From the NCBI GenBank assembly GCA_037953745.1, contig JBAKBP010003147.1, positions 62,001-126,000 on the forward strand: a stretch of DNA of 64,000 bases, in the 5' to 3' direction. Under the pieces are notes generated by a model, which was not told the origin of the DNA, ran no database searches, and was given only the letters and a program-made list of their open reading frames with translations. The stretch is from Lithodes maja (taxonomy: Eukaryota; Arthropoda; Malacostraca; Decapoda; Lithodidae). Each line of letters opens with the position of its first letter. The stretch's first letter is position 1. Both the position numbers and the translations under genes were made by a program. Below, one piece after another: positions 30,467-41,873 of the stretch.

Positions 30467-32746
30467 ACCGACGTATATCTGAGGGTGCCAAGCGATCTAA
30501 CTGCTCCCGGAGCAATGCATGACCTTCCCCGATACTGGGGCTGCTCCCTCTGTCTCTCTCGATGTACATAACGTTGCTGTCATGGAGACTCGTCATGCCC
30601 AGCCTCACTCTCGATGACAGGCCCAGGGGCTACTCCAGAATTAAGTAATGGTGCTAATACTGAATCACCCAGGAGAGCCGCCGAGTCAAAACTCTTAAAA
30701 CCAACTCCAGCTTTAGCCTCCTCCTGTTGATCGTTCCTCCGCTGGTCTGAAGACGGAGGACTAGGCTGTGACACTTGAGCTGCCCGAGCTCGGGTGACAA
30801 CACACGCCATGGGTTGTGTCTGACACCGCTCGACCCACTCTTGCTCTTCCCTACTCACGTCGGCCGCCTCTCGGCAACGACTAAGGGTAGAACCTCAGAA
30901 GCGGGCATTGCAAAGTCGTTGCCGAGAAGAAGGTCGACGCCCTCCCACTGGCAGTTTCTCCACAATCACGACATCCAATTCACGTGCCACACCATCCACC
31001 TCCACTCCAACTGCACCAGCGGGTATGACCGAGTTGCATTAATACCCTGCACCACCACCACCCGAGCCGCGTTTATAGGGTAGCCAGTCAAGTTCTTCAT
31101 CAGAGTCTGGGAGCACCCGTATCACGCAAGACCTCTACTCCATGCTTGCGCCCCGCCCACATCACGCAACCCCGCCCTCTATGGTCGCAAAAAACATCCT
31201 GAGCAGGGTCCGAGCCTCCCAGGTGCTTCTGCATTGGCTGTTGCCTCAGCCTCTGACGAACTGCCCCGGCAAACTCAGATGACTTCGGAGACACACAATG
31301 TTGCAGGCCAAAGACACAGCTGCTGTAGGTGGTTTGCTAGGACAGACTCTTGCAAAGTGCCCCTTTTTATGACAATGATAACACTCGAACTCCCCTTTGG
31401 GCTTCCCTTGGTACTGGAAGGGCCCGGCCCCTTCTTAAATGGGACGGTGCTAGTCTTGTGGTCAGTCTTGGTATCATGGCTCTTGTACTTGTTTGCATAA
31501 GGTATATCACTAACTCGGGGGGGTGGGGCGTCACGCCCCTTGTTACCTGCCTCACTACGCTGGGCAGACCCGCACCCACGAATTGGTGATAGCCGGAGGT
31601 CAGCCATCTCAGCTGCCTCTGTAGAGTTTTTGGGTTCTTTTCTTTAATAGTTAAAGTCATTTCTGCCCCAGTACACTTATAAAACTGCTCGAGCAGAAAC
31701 AGCTCAGTCAACTGTTCTGCCGTCTCAGCTTTCTCAGAACGTGTCCAGTTTTTAAGTGCATCTTTTAAGTCCTGGGCATGTTCAAGAAAGGTCGCCTCCC
31801 TAGTCTTTGTAACACCCCGAAACTTCAATCGATATGTTTCCGGTTGCAACTCGTATGCCCGTAGGACAGCTCTCTTCAATTCTGGGTAGTCAATGCAAGA
31901 CTCTAAAGGCAGTGCATCATAAGCCTCAGACCCTTACCCGTAAGTCTTGAGGAGACTAGAGCTGCCCACTTCTCTTCAGGCCAATATGCTCCCTACACTT
32001 CTTCTCAAAACGATTACAAAATTCTGTGACTTCAGTTTCACTAAATACCGGCACCAATTTGACTATTGGGCCAAGGACTGCTCTCTTACTTGGCCCTCAC
32101 GGCCCATCCGAGTCCCTGTCGACTCTGCACGAGTCTTATCTAAATCTAATTTAGCACAATATTTATCCGAGTCGTACCTAAGCTCAGCCTCATGCCTCCT
32201 GGTCTCATCCTCTTGCCTCCTACCTCAATCTCATGCCTCCTAGTCTTATTCTCCTGCTTCTAGCCTCAATCTTAGCAAGCTCAAGTCTAAATACCATATC
32301 TGGAGACAGGCAGGAAGAGGGAGCTGCACTACTGAAGGAGGGGGGGCAAAAACAGGGGAACCACCACGTGCACCACCCGAGGGCACTCCAATCTGCCAAT
32401 TCTCATCCCTCTGTGGAGAGTGCTAACCTCCGGTAACTGAGTGGACGGCACTGTGGAGTCGAGTGAGAGGGGATCTGGGGAGGAACCCCCCAAACGCCCT
32501 CTCCTCCGAAGCCCCATGTCGCCCACGCAACACCCAGGAATCAGCTCCCCCTTGGACATCCTACTACATTGGAAATGCCCAAAACCTTGCTATCAGGTGC
32601 AAGCCACAAACATCCACCCCAGTCAGCCTCTCCTCCGTCACGTGGTACCGCTTACTCACAAAAACTCTAGCATCCTCCTCACTGGTTACTAACGGCACAC
32701 CTTCAAATGACATCTCTAGCTCATCGTCAGTGCTAATGCACGACAT
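30467..32746 (-). pseudogene. E2 gag-protease region, frameshifted
   Basis: Homologous to E1 2553-4856. It starts MSCISTDDELE and then breaks after ~57 codons. Pieces in different frames include a 170-codon Gag fragment (31367-31879) and a short piece ending VLRDTGA (31100-31294), the protease motif. Most lesions against E1 are single-base deletions, many in short homopolymers. The neighbouring pol frame has none of these. Confidence 0.85.
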
Positions 32747-33328
32747 ACTGAAGTCCACAAAAAAATTCTCGAGACAAAAGTGTAAACTTCCTATGCAAGC
32801 ACTAATTACTAATTAACTGGAGTCTCTAAATGCTTTACTAATTGCCATACAAAAAAAATATTCTTCAATATGCACGCTAAAATACAAACAAACAAAATGT
32901 TGTACAACTCTGCAAAAATTTATACTGTTCACAAAATCCTAAGCAAGGTCGCCATTTGTTACGAACTGGCACTCGGTACACAAGGGCTCTCAATCAGGAC
33001 TCGAATACGGCTCGCTGCCACAACGGAAACACACGATCCCAACCCCTGAGTACTGCCAGCCGAACAAAAAACACCAATACCCTCCAGAGTTCAATCTGCT
33101 ATAACGGGGTATACAAGAACTCGGTACTAGTGTTCAACAACAGACTAATAAAGAGACAGGAATTATCTAGTCTGGTCAACAATCAAACAATGAAGTAAGA
33201 AACAACAACACCAAAGAATTAGTGTTGGCCGAAGCCGAAGTAATCCACCCTTGACTAAGAACTTAAGAAGTCCTCCACCCTCTACTTCGGATCGGCACTA
33301 TTACGTTACGTTAATTAATAGTCCTTAA

Positions 33329-33979
33329 CCCAGCAAGCGCGATAGGCCTTACGGAAGGCTTCCTATAGGGAACGCGATAGGCCTCACGGAAGCAAGACAT
33401 AAAAAAAGCCTTCCAAAAAAAAAAAGGGCCTATCAAAACAAAGGATTTTGTCTCTAGGTGAGATCTCTAGGTGAGATAATTCCCCTCTAGTACTCATCCA
33501 TGTGTTTCTCACCCCTCCCCCTCCCCTCCTTCCCCACCTTATTCCCCCCTCCCCCCCTCCTCAATTATCACCTATTTTTCCTCTTATTATCATCATTTAT
33601 CGGTTATTTTTCTCTCCCGCGATAATGTTAGCACAAGTGGGTTGCATAAAAGATCGTTATGCAACACCCAGACACCGGCACTCACCGCCCCGCTCGTCTC
33701 AGTTGACTCCCAGACAGCGAGAGGGGAGGGCTGCCTGTGGCTCTCTCTCGCCTGAGATTATGACCGGGTAGCCAATATCTTCATTTTTCACCACCCAAAT
33801 GCTTTCCCACTTATTTTAGCACTCTTGAAGGTTCATATATACATCATATATGTAAAATAAAAGCATACCGAAAACAAATAATGCTTTATATTGTAAATAT
33901 AACAAATTCTGTCAGAATCCAGGGCTAGAAATGCACAAATAACTACCCTAGCACCTAGGTCTATATCGCGCTTGTCAGG
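33329..33979. mobile_element. TTAA-flanked miniature element (piggyBac-like), 651 bp
   Basis: TTAA flanks at 33325-33328 and 33980-33983; the 3' LTR has the uninterrupted site at 11427-11432 (cttaagcatcg). Inverted termini cccagcaagcgcgata against cctgacaagcgcgata (13 of 16). Near the left end the motif gcgataggcct occurs twice. A CT-rich block lies at 33480-33600. No transposase ORF. It inserted after E2, since only one LTR carries it. Confidence 0.87.
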
Positions 33980-34443
33980 TTAAGCATCGAGCAAGGAATC
34001 TTCTGAAAAAAGTTAGATGCTTCTCGGATGCTCGTAAGAAGTACGTATCGGATTTTGAACAGTAATTCAATAAGCAAAAACACTGGCAATTAAATACTAT
34101 TAAAGGTTTAAATTGGCATAAGAATAATTAAAAGAATATGCAATAGTAAATGGCAAACATTAAAAAGAAGTACTCCGCAAATGCAACGGCAATAGCCTAC
34201 TCGGATTGTGCTCGTGGCCACTAATCACTAAAGTAGCCAAGCTTGCAACACATGAAATCAATAGTGCATAAACAATCTCATACATAAGGAAAGCTTCAAT
34301 ACTATTCTGTATCTACTAATCGAGTAAAGTCTAGCTGGGGTACTGTGGGCAAAAGGTAGCAGTGACTGAGCAAAACGGCTCGTAGCCTAGCGAAGTCCTC
34401 ACAACTGTTTAAAGTATTACGTTAAAACTAACAAGTGCACTTT

Positions 34444-34476
34444 GAGAAATCCAGATCCCTTGTATCTGGTTTTCTC
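34444..34476 (-). other. Conserved LTR hairpin, E2 5' LTR
   Basis: Same as the E2 3' LTR hairpin at 11893-11925. Confidence 0.7.
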
Positions 34477-35162
34477 CCGGCTCCTTGACAAAGTAAAAAC
34501 AAACTGTTAATAAAATACAGGGTGGTTAGGCTCTTGCCCTCACGCACTGTAAATTATTAACTCAACACAGTCAGCCGCGAAGACAACCTAGGCTTCACTG
34601 AACCGAAACGAGTATGCAGGTTTATCGCTTAACCACTGCATCAAACAACAACTCGTACACAGAAAAGCCTTACCCCAGTCTAGCATTACCTAGACCAGCA
34701 GAAAACAGGAATAATAATAATAATTATTATGTTCTCTCCACCAACACACAGGGAAATGCATATACAAGTGCAACAAACATAAATCAATCCTATTCTAAGT
34801 TAACCCTTCCAAAATAGGCTATCTAATAGGCAAGTATCTCGTGAGAACTCAAGCGATAATATGTTGGCTGACTAGCTCTGCACCAACGGGACCATGGAAG
34901 TAAAAAAATGGCAGGGAAAAGAGGAGATAAGAATGTAAGGTAGTAGAGAAAGTTCACATCAGTCAGAAGAATATGTATAGTTAGCAAGGGAAATGAGAAG
35001 TCGCTCTGCCTAATGAGTTCTGATGAAAAAATGGCTAGACTTCCCTTTTTATACCCGGCCCTCTAGTGAGGCCCAACGTGAACTACTAAGGACCGCCCAC
35101 TGACAACCATTACGTAAATTCTCTCTCTCCTCTGGGATAGACAAAGGCTCCCCTAGCACTGA

Positions 35163-35187
35163 GGGGGGGGGGGGGGGGGGGGGGGGG
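35163..35187. repeat. Poly-G run (25 G) in E2 5' LTR
   Basis: Uninterrupted G25; its partner in the 3' LTR is G14 at 12591-12604, and E1 has an interrupted GGGAGGA-type tract at the same place. It has expanded since insertion, or assembly uncertainty affects its length. Confidence 0.85.
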
Positions 35188-35495
35188 AGTGCTAGTGAGT
35201 TAGGCCCACCTCCCGCCTGGCGCACCCACTGACCCCCAACTGTGGCTGTTTCTCTTCTCATCATTACAAATAAGTTTTACACACAATACTTATAACTAAT
35301 GATATAAAATAGAACTCGTTGACTCAGATGAAAACAAAATACATATTCATAATACTTATAGTACAACGGCTCACATGAACTAAGTTAGGAAACTCTACAT
35401 AGACTACAGCCAAAGTTCCTGCCCTGACGATCCTAGCGAGAGTGGGGCATGACTAGGCGTTCTGTACAGCATGCTCACACTGGACATGCGTCACA

Positions 35496-36353
35496 CCTTG
35501 CTGGCTTGATTATTTTTTGAACGTAACTAGCATCAATATTATTTATGGCAGGTTTGGTTACCTCGATTGTGTGAAGATTACTTTTAACATATAACAGAAC
35601 CCCATCTCCCATTCTATGGGACCTTTCGCAACTGAAGGGAATATAACCTGGTAATGCGTATTCCACCAAAAAATCTCACTTTTCCGTGTTGATCCAAGAT
35701 TCTGAAACACCGATTATATCACAGTTCTCCATACATGCAAGTGCTTCCAGGTCTTCAATTTTTTTTCGCAAGCTGCGTGCATTAACGCAGCAGACCGTGA
35801 TATTATTTTGGATAGGGTTTTCTTTAGATATGGGGTAGGTTATATCGCTGCTTCTGCCACTGCTCGGTTGACATTTTTTTATCTGAAAGTGCAGACTGCA
35901 TCATGCAGGAGTCTGCCTAGGCGTGCTGCTCCGACTGGATTTAAATGGCAGCTATCGTTCTGAAAGAGAATGTGTCGATTGTAGAAATGGTCCCAAAGAT
36001 TGAGATATTCGACATCTTCCTGTGAGCAGAGGGATTTAAGTCTGTCATTAGTACTGAACGCCTTATCGTAGAAACCAGTCTCTGCATCGATCTTGGGAAG
36101 AATGCCTGAAATGATTATGTTACATGACATACTATTGTAACGCTGGATTGCCTTACGGTATTTTTCCATTAGTTCCTCTGATCTGGTGCACATTACATCG
36201 TTCGACCGTACGTGAATAGCGAACAGGGTGTTCTCGTCAGTGTTGATGGTGACATCCTCGAAGGCTGCTGTAATCTCATCCAAACCAGCACCCCGTATGC
36301 AAAACACACTTTCTGTGGTTTGGGACTCTTTAACAGAACTCTTCAAGTTGTCC
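35496..36353 (-). pseudogene. CR1-type LINE copy B: ORF1 esterase and start of ORF2, truncated
   Basis: Minus-strand coding. 36353-35879 encodes the C-terminal half of an SGNH esterase-type ORF1: NTLFAIHVRSNDV corresponds to the IHVGSNDV block of the intact copy (Gly to Arg), ending SCHLNPVGAARLGRLL with the catalytic-type His. Then 35870-35496 holds the first part of ORF2 endonuclease with recognisable NARSLRKK, SESWINTE and LPGY motifs. The coding stops at the E2 LTR border. The rest of this LINE is not found on the far side of E2 (left of 11059). Confidence 0.75.
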
Positions 36354-36672
36354 TCGTAGGAGATGGAGGACGAGGAGGAGTAAGGAGGTAGGATATGGAG
36401 GAGGAAGAGGAGGAAGGAGGTAGGATATGGAGGAGGAAGAGGAGTAAGGAGGTAGGAGATGGAAGGAGAGAAGGAGGTAGGAGATGGAGGAGGAGAAGCA
36501 GTAAGGAAGTAGGAGATGGAGGAGGAGGAGGAGTAAGAAGGTAGGAGATGGAAAGAGAGGAGGAGGAGTAAGGAGGAGGAGGAAAACGAGTAAGGAAGAA
36601 GAAGATGGAGGGGGAGGAGGAGTGAAGAGGTAGGAGATGGAAGGGGAGGAGGAGAAAGACATGGAAAGGTGG
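36354..36672. repeat. Purine-rich (GGA/GTAGGA) tract
   Basis: Imperfect repeats such as aggaggtaggatatggagg and aggaggagtaagg. Lies exactly between the 3' tail of LINE copy A and the 5'-truncated ORF1 of copy B. The long Leu/Ser/Pro-rich ORFs on the minus strand here are compositional artefacts. Confidence 0.85.
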
Positions 36673-36887
36673 GAGTACAAAGGAAATCAAGCAACAACGG
36701 GTCTAGTGACCCTTCCAGGCTGCTTGTCCTCCAAAACACTGAGGATCAAGTGTCCAAACAGTGGTTTATAGTGGGTAAGGGAACATTGGAAAGGGAACTA
36801 CTGCCCTGGAACTAATGTCCGTGGCATGATTAGGAAGTTAGTAGGGAACAGATGGGTTAGTAATTGAGGGGGGATAAAATTAAGTTA

Positions 36888-39740
36888 TTAATTTACAAAC
36901 GCAGTCAGTCGCGGGTTTGATGCGAGATATTTGGCTATGCGAAGTTTAAATGAATCAACGATGCTGCAGTCTATAAGGTCTCGGGGAAGCCCATTCCACA
37001 AGTTGACAACTCGATTGAAGAAGAAATTCTTAGATTCGTGTGAGTTAAAATATTTACTAATAATTTTGAAACCGTTTCCCCGCGTGTAATTAGATTGATC
37101 GATAGTGAAGTACTTAGATTGTCGATGCCTTTGATGATTTTGAACACTTGAATTAAGTCGCCTCTTAATCTGCGATGGGTTAAAGGAAATAGATTTAATT
37201 CTCTAAGACGCTCCTCGTATGGTTTGTTCTTTAGGCTAGGTATCATTTTGGTAACTCTACGTTGAACTCGTTCTAGCATGTCTATATCTTTTTGGTAATA
37301 AGGGCACCAAGATTGAACGCAGTAATCCAGAAGAGGGCGGATAAGGAATTGTAAAGGGTTAGGATAACATCTTTGGATTTATGATCAAATGACCTGCCTA
37401 TAAAGCCAATTATTTTGTTTGCCTTCTTAACAACGTCTGAACATTGTTGACTCGGTTTTAGGTTACTCGATATCGTTACTCCCAGATCGGTTTCTCTGTT
37501 TACATTCTTATTCATCGAATAGTTTGCTTTCTCATTTTGGTATCCGATATGTAGAACATTACATTTATCCGCATTGAAACTCATTTGCCAAATTTGGGCC
37601 CAACATGACAACTTATCTACTGTAGATTGTGTTGCATATCGTCAACTTGTTCTTTTGAGAGTACGCTATTTGCAATATTTGTATCGTCAGCAAATTTGGA
37701 GATTGTACAGGTGAGACCCTCATAAATGTTGTTGATGTAAATTAGAAAGATAATTGGTCCTAGTACCGATCCCTGGGGTACCCCGCTACTTACATTGGTC
37801 CATTTAGATGCCTTACCGTTTATGACTACTCTTTGCTTTCTGTCGCTGAGCCAAATTTCTATCCATTTCAACACACTATCTTGTATTCCATGCACTTTTA
37901 GTTTTAGCAGTAAACGTTTGTGGGGAACTTTGTCAAAGGCCTTTTGAAAATCAAGGTATATAATATCTACAGCTTTACTCTCATCGTAGAGGTTGAGGAT
38001 ATCGAGGAAGAAGTCTAAGAGGTTTGTTAAACAGGAACGTTTTTTACGAAGTGGAAGAAGTCTAAGAGGTTTGTTAAACATGAACTTTTTTTACGAAAGC
38101 CGTGTTGAGTATCATTAAGTATGTTATTTTCCTCTAAGTGATTTACGAGTCCGTCTCTTATGAGTGTTTCTAGCATTTTACATACAACTGAGGTTAAGCT
38201 AATTGGACGATAGCTACTGGGTAGGAATTTGCTGCCTTTTTTGAACATCGGTGTTACATTGGCTAGCTTCCACTGATCAGGCATAGTTCCAGACTGCAAG
38301 GATTTATTGAATAGCAATGTCAGTGGTTTGGAGAGCTCATCCTTAGCTTCCTGTAGAACTCTAGGTGAGATTGTATCAGGTCCAGGCGTTTTATTTACCT
38401 TGAGTTTATCTAAACAATTCAATACTTCTCTCTCTGTAACGGTGATATTTCTAAGAACATCTGAATTGTCAATCTGAATCGGCGATGGTGTAGGGATATC
38501 ACTGAGGTCTTCTGTTGTAAAAACTGATGCAAAGAAGGCATTGAGGGCATTATTCATTTGTACTTCGTCTCCATTTTCATCTACTAACGGTCCTACAGTT
38601 GAGGTAACTACTTTTTTCTTTCTGATATAACTATAGAATTATTTCGGGTTTGTTTTACTTTGATTTGCAACATGTAACTCCATGGTCTTTTTACTTTGCT
38701 TAATTACCTTTATGGCTTTGCGTCTTAGCTCTACAAATTTCACCCGTTCTTCGTAATTTTGTGAGGATTTTAATCTATCATTAGCAAACTTTTTAGCAAG
38801 CAGACAGTTTGAAATATCTTTATTCCACCATTTGGGCTTTTTATTATGGCCTGTACGCCGTATTTTCGATGGTATGCAGTCTTGCACTGATTTTAGGTAA
38901 GTGGTTTCAAATAATTCCCAAGATGTATATACAGTATGTCGTTATTGTTAATTCAAAAGCTCCAGTCAGTTTCTTTAAACATAGCTCTAAGTTTATGAAA
39001 GTTTGCTTTCCCGAAATTAGGGACTTTTTCGATGCTGCTATTTGGTTCGTTACTAGTAAACTTTAAAGTGAAAGTTATCGTATGATGGTCGCTGTTACTG
39101 AATTCATCCCCAGCATTAAAATTCTCTATTAATTCTTCTTTTGTTGAGGTACAAGGTCAAGAACGTTATTACCACGGGTCGGCGATCGAACAAATTGATA
39201 GAGTGAACTCTCTTGCAAGTTCGCATACAAGTCATGTCCGGAGTGTGAAGTAAGAGTATCACCCCATTTGGTCACAGGTAAATTAATGTCGCCAAAAATT
39301 ACGGTATCTTGTGAGTTACTTACGTCTGCAATTTGTTCGTAAATTTTTCGGTCAGTTTGCACTGATTGAGCTGGAGGTCTGTATATTAATGCAATTATTA
39401 TTTGTGTTCCTTTATTATTCTTTATTAGCACAAAAGATGTGTCGACGTTCACAATTTGAGGTTTTGACATGAGGATCGGGTTAAGACTTTCTTTGATATA
39501 AAGTAAAACGCCACCTCCATTTCTATTTATTCGGCTTTTCTCAAACATTACATAACCGGGAAGTGAATACTCTGCTAAAAAGGCTCTATCTTCTGTATTG
39601 AGCCAAGATTTTGTTATGCCAATCACTTTATAATTTTCTGTAAACACTAGTTCCTCTAAATCTGAACATTTATTGCGTATGCTACAAGCGTTTGCATAGA
39701 AAACCTTTAAAGTTGCGGTTTTAGAACTCACAGAGCGCTC
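36888..39740 (-). pseudogene. CR1 LINE copy A ORF2 (endonuclease-RT), frameshifted
   Basis: Fragments in several frames align with the intact ORF2 at 49000. 39731-39129 carries the endonuclease (ITKSWLNTE, where the family has a Glu, so a catalytic Glu to Lys change; FGDINLP). 38887-38639 is the linker. 38557-38027 and 38081-37617 are the RT palm, with DFQKAFDKVPH and FADDTNIAN. 37611-37282 and 37279-36971 are the C-terminal part. A short internal duplication around 38000-38090 repeats the segment encoding KKRSCLTNLLDFF. At least four frameshifts, so not functional. Confidence 0.85.
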
Positions 39741-39799
39741 CTTAATAAAAAAAATTGGTTTTGGTCGGATCTACATTGATGTTCATGGCTGTCCTCAGT

Positions 39800-40290
39800 C
39801 CTTGCTGTCCTCGGTCCTCATCGCTGGCGGTCATCGGTTGCCTCTGTTTTTGGTTCGGCGTAGGATGATTTATGTCGCTGCTGCTTCTTCTTCTCGAATG
39901 GCGTTTTTTTATCCATGGCTGCAGACTGCTTCGTGTAGGAGACGACCCATGCGTGCTAAACTCACAGGGATTTAGATGAGTCCCATCCTTGCAGAACAGA
40001 GTAGGCTGGTTATAGAAGTTATCCCAGAGGTTGATGAATTCAACTTCTTCCTTCAGACACAAAGATTTTAGTCGGCTGTTTGTGCTGAAGGCCTTCTCGT
40101 AGAATTTGTCAGGTGCATCGATCTTGGGGAGAATGCCTGGAATGATGATATTCCTTGACTTGTTCTTGTAGTGCTGGATTATCTTGCGATATTTCTCCAT
40201 CAACTCTTCGGATCTGGTGCGCATGCCGTCATTTGAACCAGCATGGATGACAAAAAGGGTATTTTCGTTTGCATCCTTTGTGCTATCTTC
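39800..40290 (-). pseudogene. CR1 LINE copy A ORF1 fragment (SGNH esterase domain)
   Basis: Encodes ENTLFVIHAGSNDG, IIPGILPKIDAP and DGTHLNPCEF, i.e. blocks around the catalytic-type Asn and Asp-His of the family. The N-terminal half, including the GDS serine, is absent. Upstream the sequence becomes purine-rich DNA. Confidence 0.75.
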
Positions 40291-40299
40291 GAAGGATCG

Positions 40300-40580
40300 A
40301 AGGCGAGGAAGGAATACAGAAGAAGGAAGAAGAAGAAGAATGGACGGGAATAAGAAATATAGGAGTAGAAGGAAAGATGGCAAGAAGGGCAAGCGGAGAA
40401 GAAAGAGAAGTGGATGAACGAAGGGAGAGGAGGAATAGATACAGAAGGGAGGAAGACTGAAGGAGGAGTAAGAGATAAGTATGAGGGAGTATGGAAGAGA
40501 AGAAGAAATAGAAGACTTGAGGCAGAAGAAGATGGCAACGAAGATGAAAGAAAAGAAGAGTGAGGACAAATAAAGAAGAA
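40300..40580. repeat. Purine-rich (GAA/GGA) tract
   Basis: Plus-strand GA-rich sequence (gaaggaagaagaagaag and similar) adjoining the truncated 5' edge of LINE copy A, as the tract at 36354-36672 adjoins copy B. Several overlapping ORFs on both strands are Arg/Lys/Glu or Ser/Phe/Leu artefacts. Confidence 0.8.
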
Positions 40581-40875
40581 TATGGAAGCGTAAATAATAA
40601 AGCATATAAGAACATTACTCACTACATAAGAAGTATTAACAGAATTATTGATGGGTAAAAATAATAAAAGGAATAATAAGAATAATGAACAAGAAAGGGA
40701 AGATGAGAAGGAAGAGACATTAGCTATAATAAATATACAATATACCCATTTGCAGCCTTGAGCCTATAAATCCCAAACAATAATTGAAGAAGTTTTACAA
40801 GGAATATTGATGGAAGAAACAAATGTGTAATCAAAATAAGCACACACACACACACAGAAACTCATATCAATCTGA
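40581..40875. other. Anonymous AT-rich sequence
   Basis: No gene. Contains an (ac)8-type microsatellite at about 40841-40857. Confidence 0.5.
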
Positions 40876-40960
40876 CTTCCATATACCCTTCCTACTCTCA
40901 ACAAAATCGTCTAATGATAGCCAGAATAAACTGTCAAAAAGCGTCATAATCCTCAAGGGG
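40876..40960. repeat. Relic of TTAA miniature element, right half
   Basis: The order aaaatcgtcta, agaataaact, aaaagcgtca parallels the right half of the element at 54929-55126. Termini not preserved. Confidence 0.35.
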
Positions 40961-41162
40961 AGATGGGTCGTTTTTCTGGTCCCCTTTCTCCCTCGTGTTA
41001 AGCCCCATTTGTTTTGAGATTATAAGACGTTCGGCCCATTAGTTTGGCGATTTTAACACCTTTCGCCTCATTTCGTTGTCAAATTTAAGACCCTAAGTGC
41101 CATTTAGGTGTCGATTTGTTCTTGGTGAGCGATAGCTAGCCTGATATTTTAAGAGGGACCAG

Positions 41163-41257
41163 CCTTCGGCCGGGACATTTTCTACCAAAGAATTTACAAA
41201 TTAAACCTTGAAGGCGGGTCTAGGGGATGTTTCTTTAAGCTTGATGAAGGTCTAGCG
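41163..41257 (-). repeat. Short dispersed repeat, copy 2
   Basis: Reverse-complement match to 8783-8876: ctagacct(c/t)catcaagctt at one end and aatgtcccggcc at the other, with indels between. The surrounding 41000-41160 shows nothing else recognisable. Confidence 0.55.
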
Positions 41258-41296
41258 AAGAAACTAAGAAATATAGCCTAGGAATAATTGAACTAA

Positions 41297-41698
41297 TAGA
41301 CCAAAACAACGGCCTATCTCCCCGTAAGCCCTTCATCACGATAACGATACGTATAGACCAAAACAACGGCCTATCTCCCTGTAAGCCCTTCATCACGATA
41401 ACGATACGTATAGACCAAAACAACGGCCTATCTCCCCGTAAGCCCTTCATCACGATAACGATACGTATAGACCAAAACAACGGCCTATCTCCCCGTAAGC
41501 CCTTCATCACGATAACGATACGTATAGACCAAAACAACGGCCTATCTCCCCGTAAGCCCTTCATCACGATAACGATACGTATAGACCAAAACAACGGCCT
41601 ATCTCCCCGTAAGCCCTTCATCACGATAACGATACGTATAGACCAAAACAACGGCCTATCTCCCCGTAAGCCCTTCATCACGATAACGATACGTATAG
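41297..41698. repeat. 57-bp minisatellite, seven copies
   Basis: Units of exactly 57 bp starting tagaccaaaacaacggcc and ending cgataacgatacg, almost identical (one unit has cctgtaagccc). Because 57 is divisible by three, the minus strand stays open and encodes seven near-identical 19-residue repeats (MKGLRGDRPLFWSIRIVIV). I regard the ORF as a consequence of the repeat, not a gene. Confidence 0.95.
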
Positions 41699-41754
41699 AT
41701 GATTTTCCTTAGCTTATAACCTACCTCGAGGACTCAAAAGGGGTACAGACGATC

Positions 41755-41858
41755 TCAATATACCTTCCAAGTCCTTCTTAAGCTGAATACAATCGTCTAA
41801 TTGTAACCAGACTCAAGGGTACAAAGGCGGCACTGTCCGGTCAAGGTTAATAGCATAT
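41755..41858. repeat. Relic of TTAA miniature element, right end
   Basis: taagctgaatacaatcgtct followed by aaaggcgg...ggttaa resembles the right half of 54929-55126 and 45410-45631. A left end was not found. Confidence 0.35.
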
Positions 41859-41873
41859 AATGGTTAAGGGCAA

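Larger units (their letters stand above)
11059..35495 (-). mobile_element. Gypsy (Gmr1-type) LTR retrotransposon E2, with nested insertions
   Basis: Order in sense: 5' LTR 35495-32957 (holding a 651-bp TTAA element), PBS, gag-protease region with many single-base indels, intact-looking 929-codon integrase-RT-RNase H frame (27677-30466), polypurine tract gggggagg at 27282-27289, and 3' LTR 27281-11059 split by the plus-strand block 12765-27128. Without insertions the element is about 9.4 kb. Flanks are ccttt on the left and ccttg on the right: four of five bases agree, but offset relative to the expected 4-bp duplication. The left neighbour is a truncated LTR and the right neighbour a truncated LINE, so the original target is unclear. 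Confidence 0.88.
32957..35495 (-). repeat. E2 5' LTR with a nested TTAA element
   Basis: TGTTACG at 32957 to CGTCACA at 35495 on the plus strand. 2539 bp long, about 1.88 kb once the 651-bp insertion is removed. Nearly identical to the 3' LTR apart from a 25-G run (35163-35187 against 14 G) and a ~20-bp extra near 34722-34743. Confidence 0.9.
36673..40290 (-). mobile_element. CR1-type LINE copy A, 5'-truncated and decayed
   Basis: Covers the esterase C-terminal half of ORF1 (about 40290-39800), ORF2 (39740-36888) and a 3' UTR ending in gtac next to the purine tract. It is collinear with the nearly complete copy at 47270-52110 in the opposite orientation. The 3' UTR shares the segment ctgcttgtcctccaaaacac (36721) with the copies at 46246, 52013 and 55677. 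Confidence 0.85.

Noticed and set aside
35879..36739. 286-codon minus-strand ORF with long Leu/Ser/Pro stretches
   Set aside because: Fusion of a LINE 3' UTR, a purine tract and an ORF1 fragment; not one gene. The same applies to 39742-40605.
41235..41681. 148-codon repeat protein
   Set aside because: Direct consequence of a 57-bp minisatellite; no start context or neighbours to support a gene.
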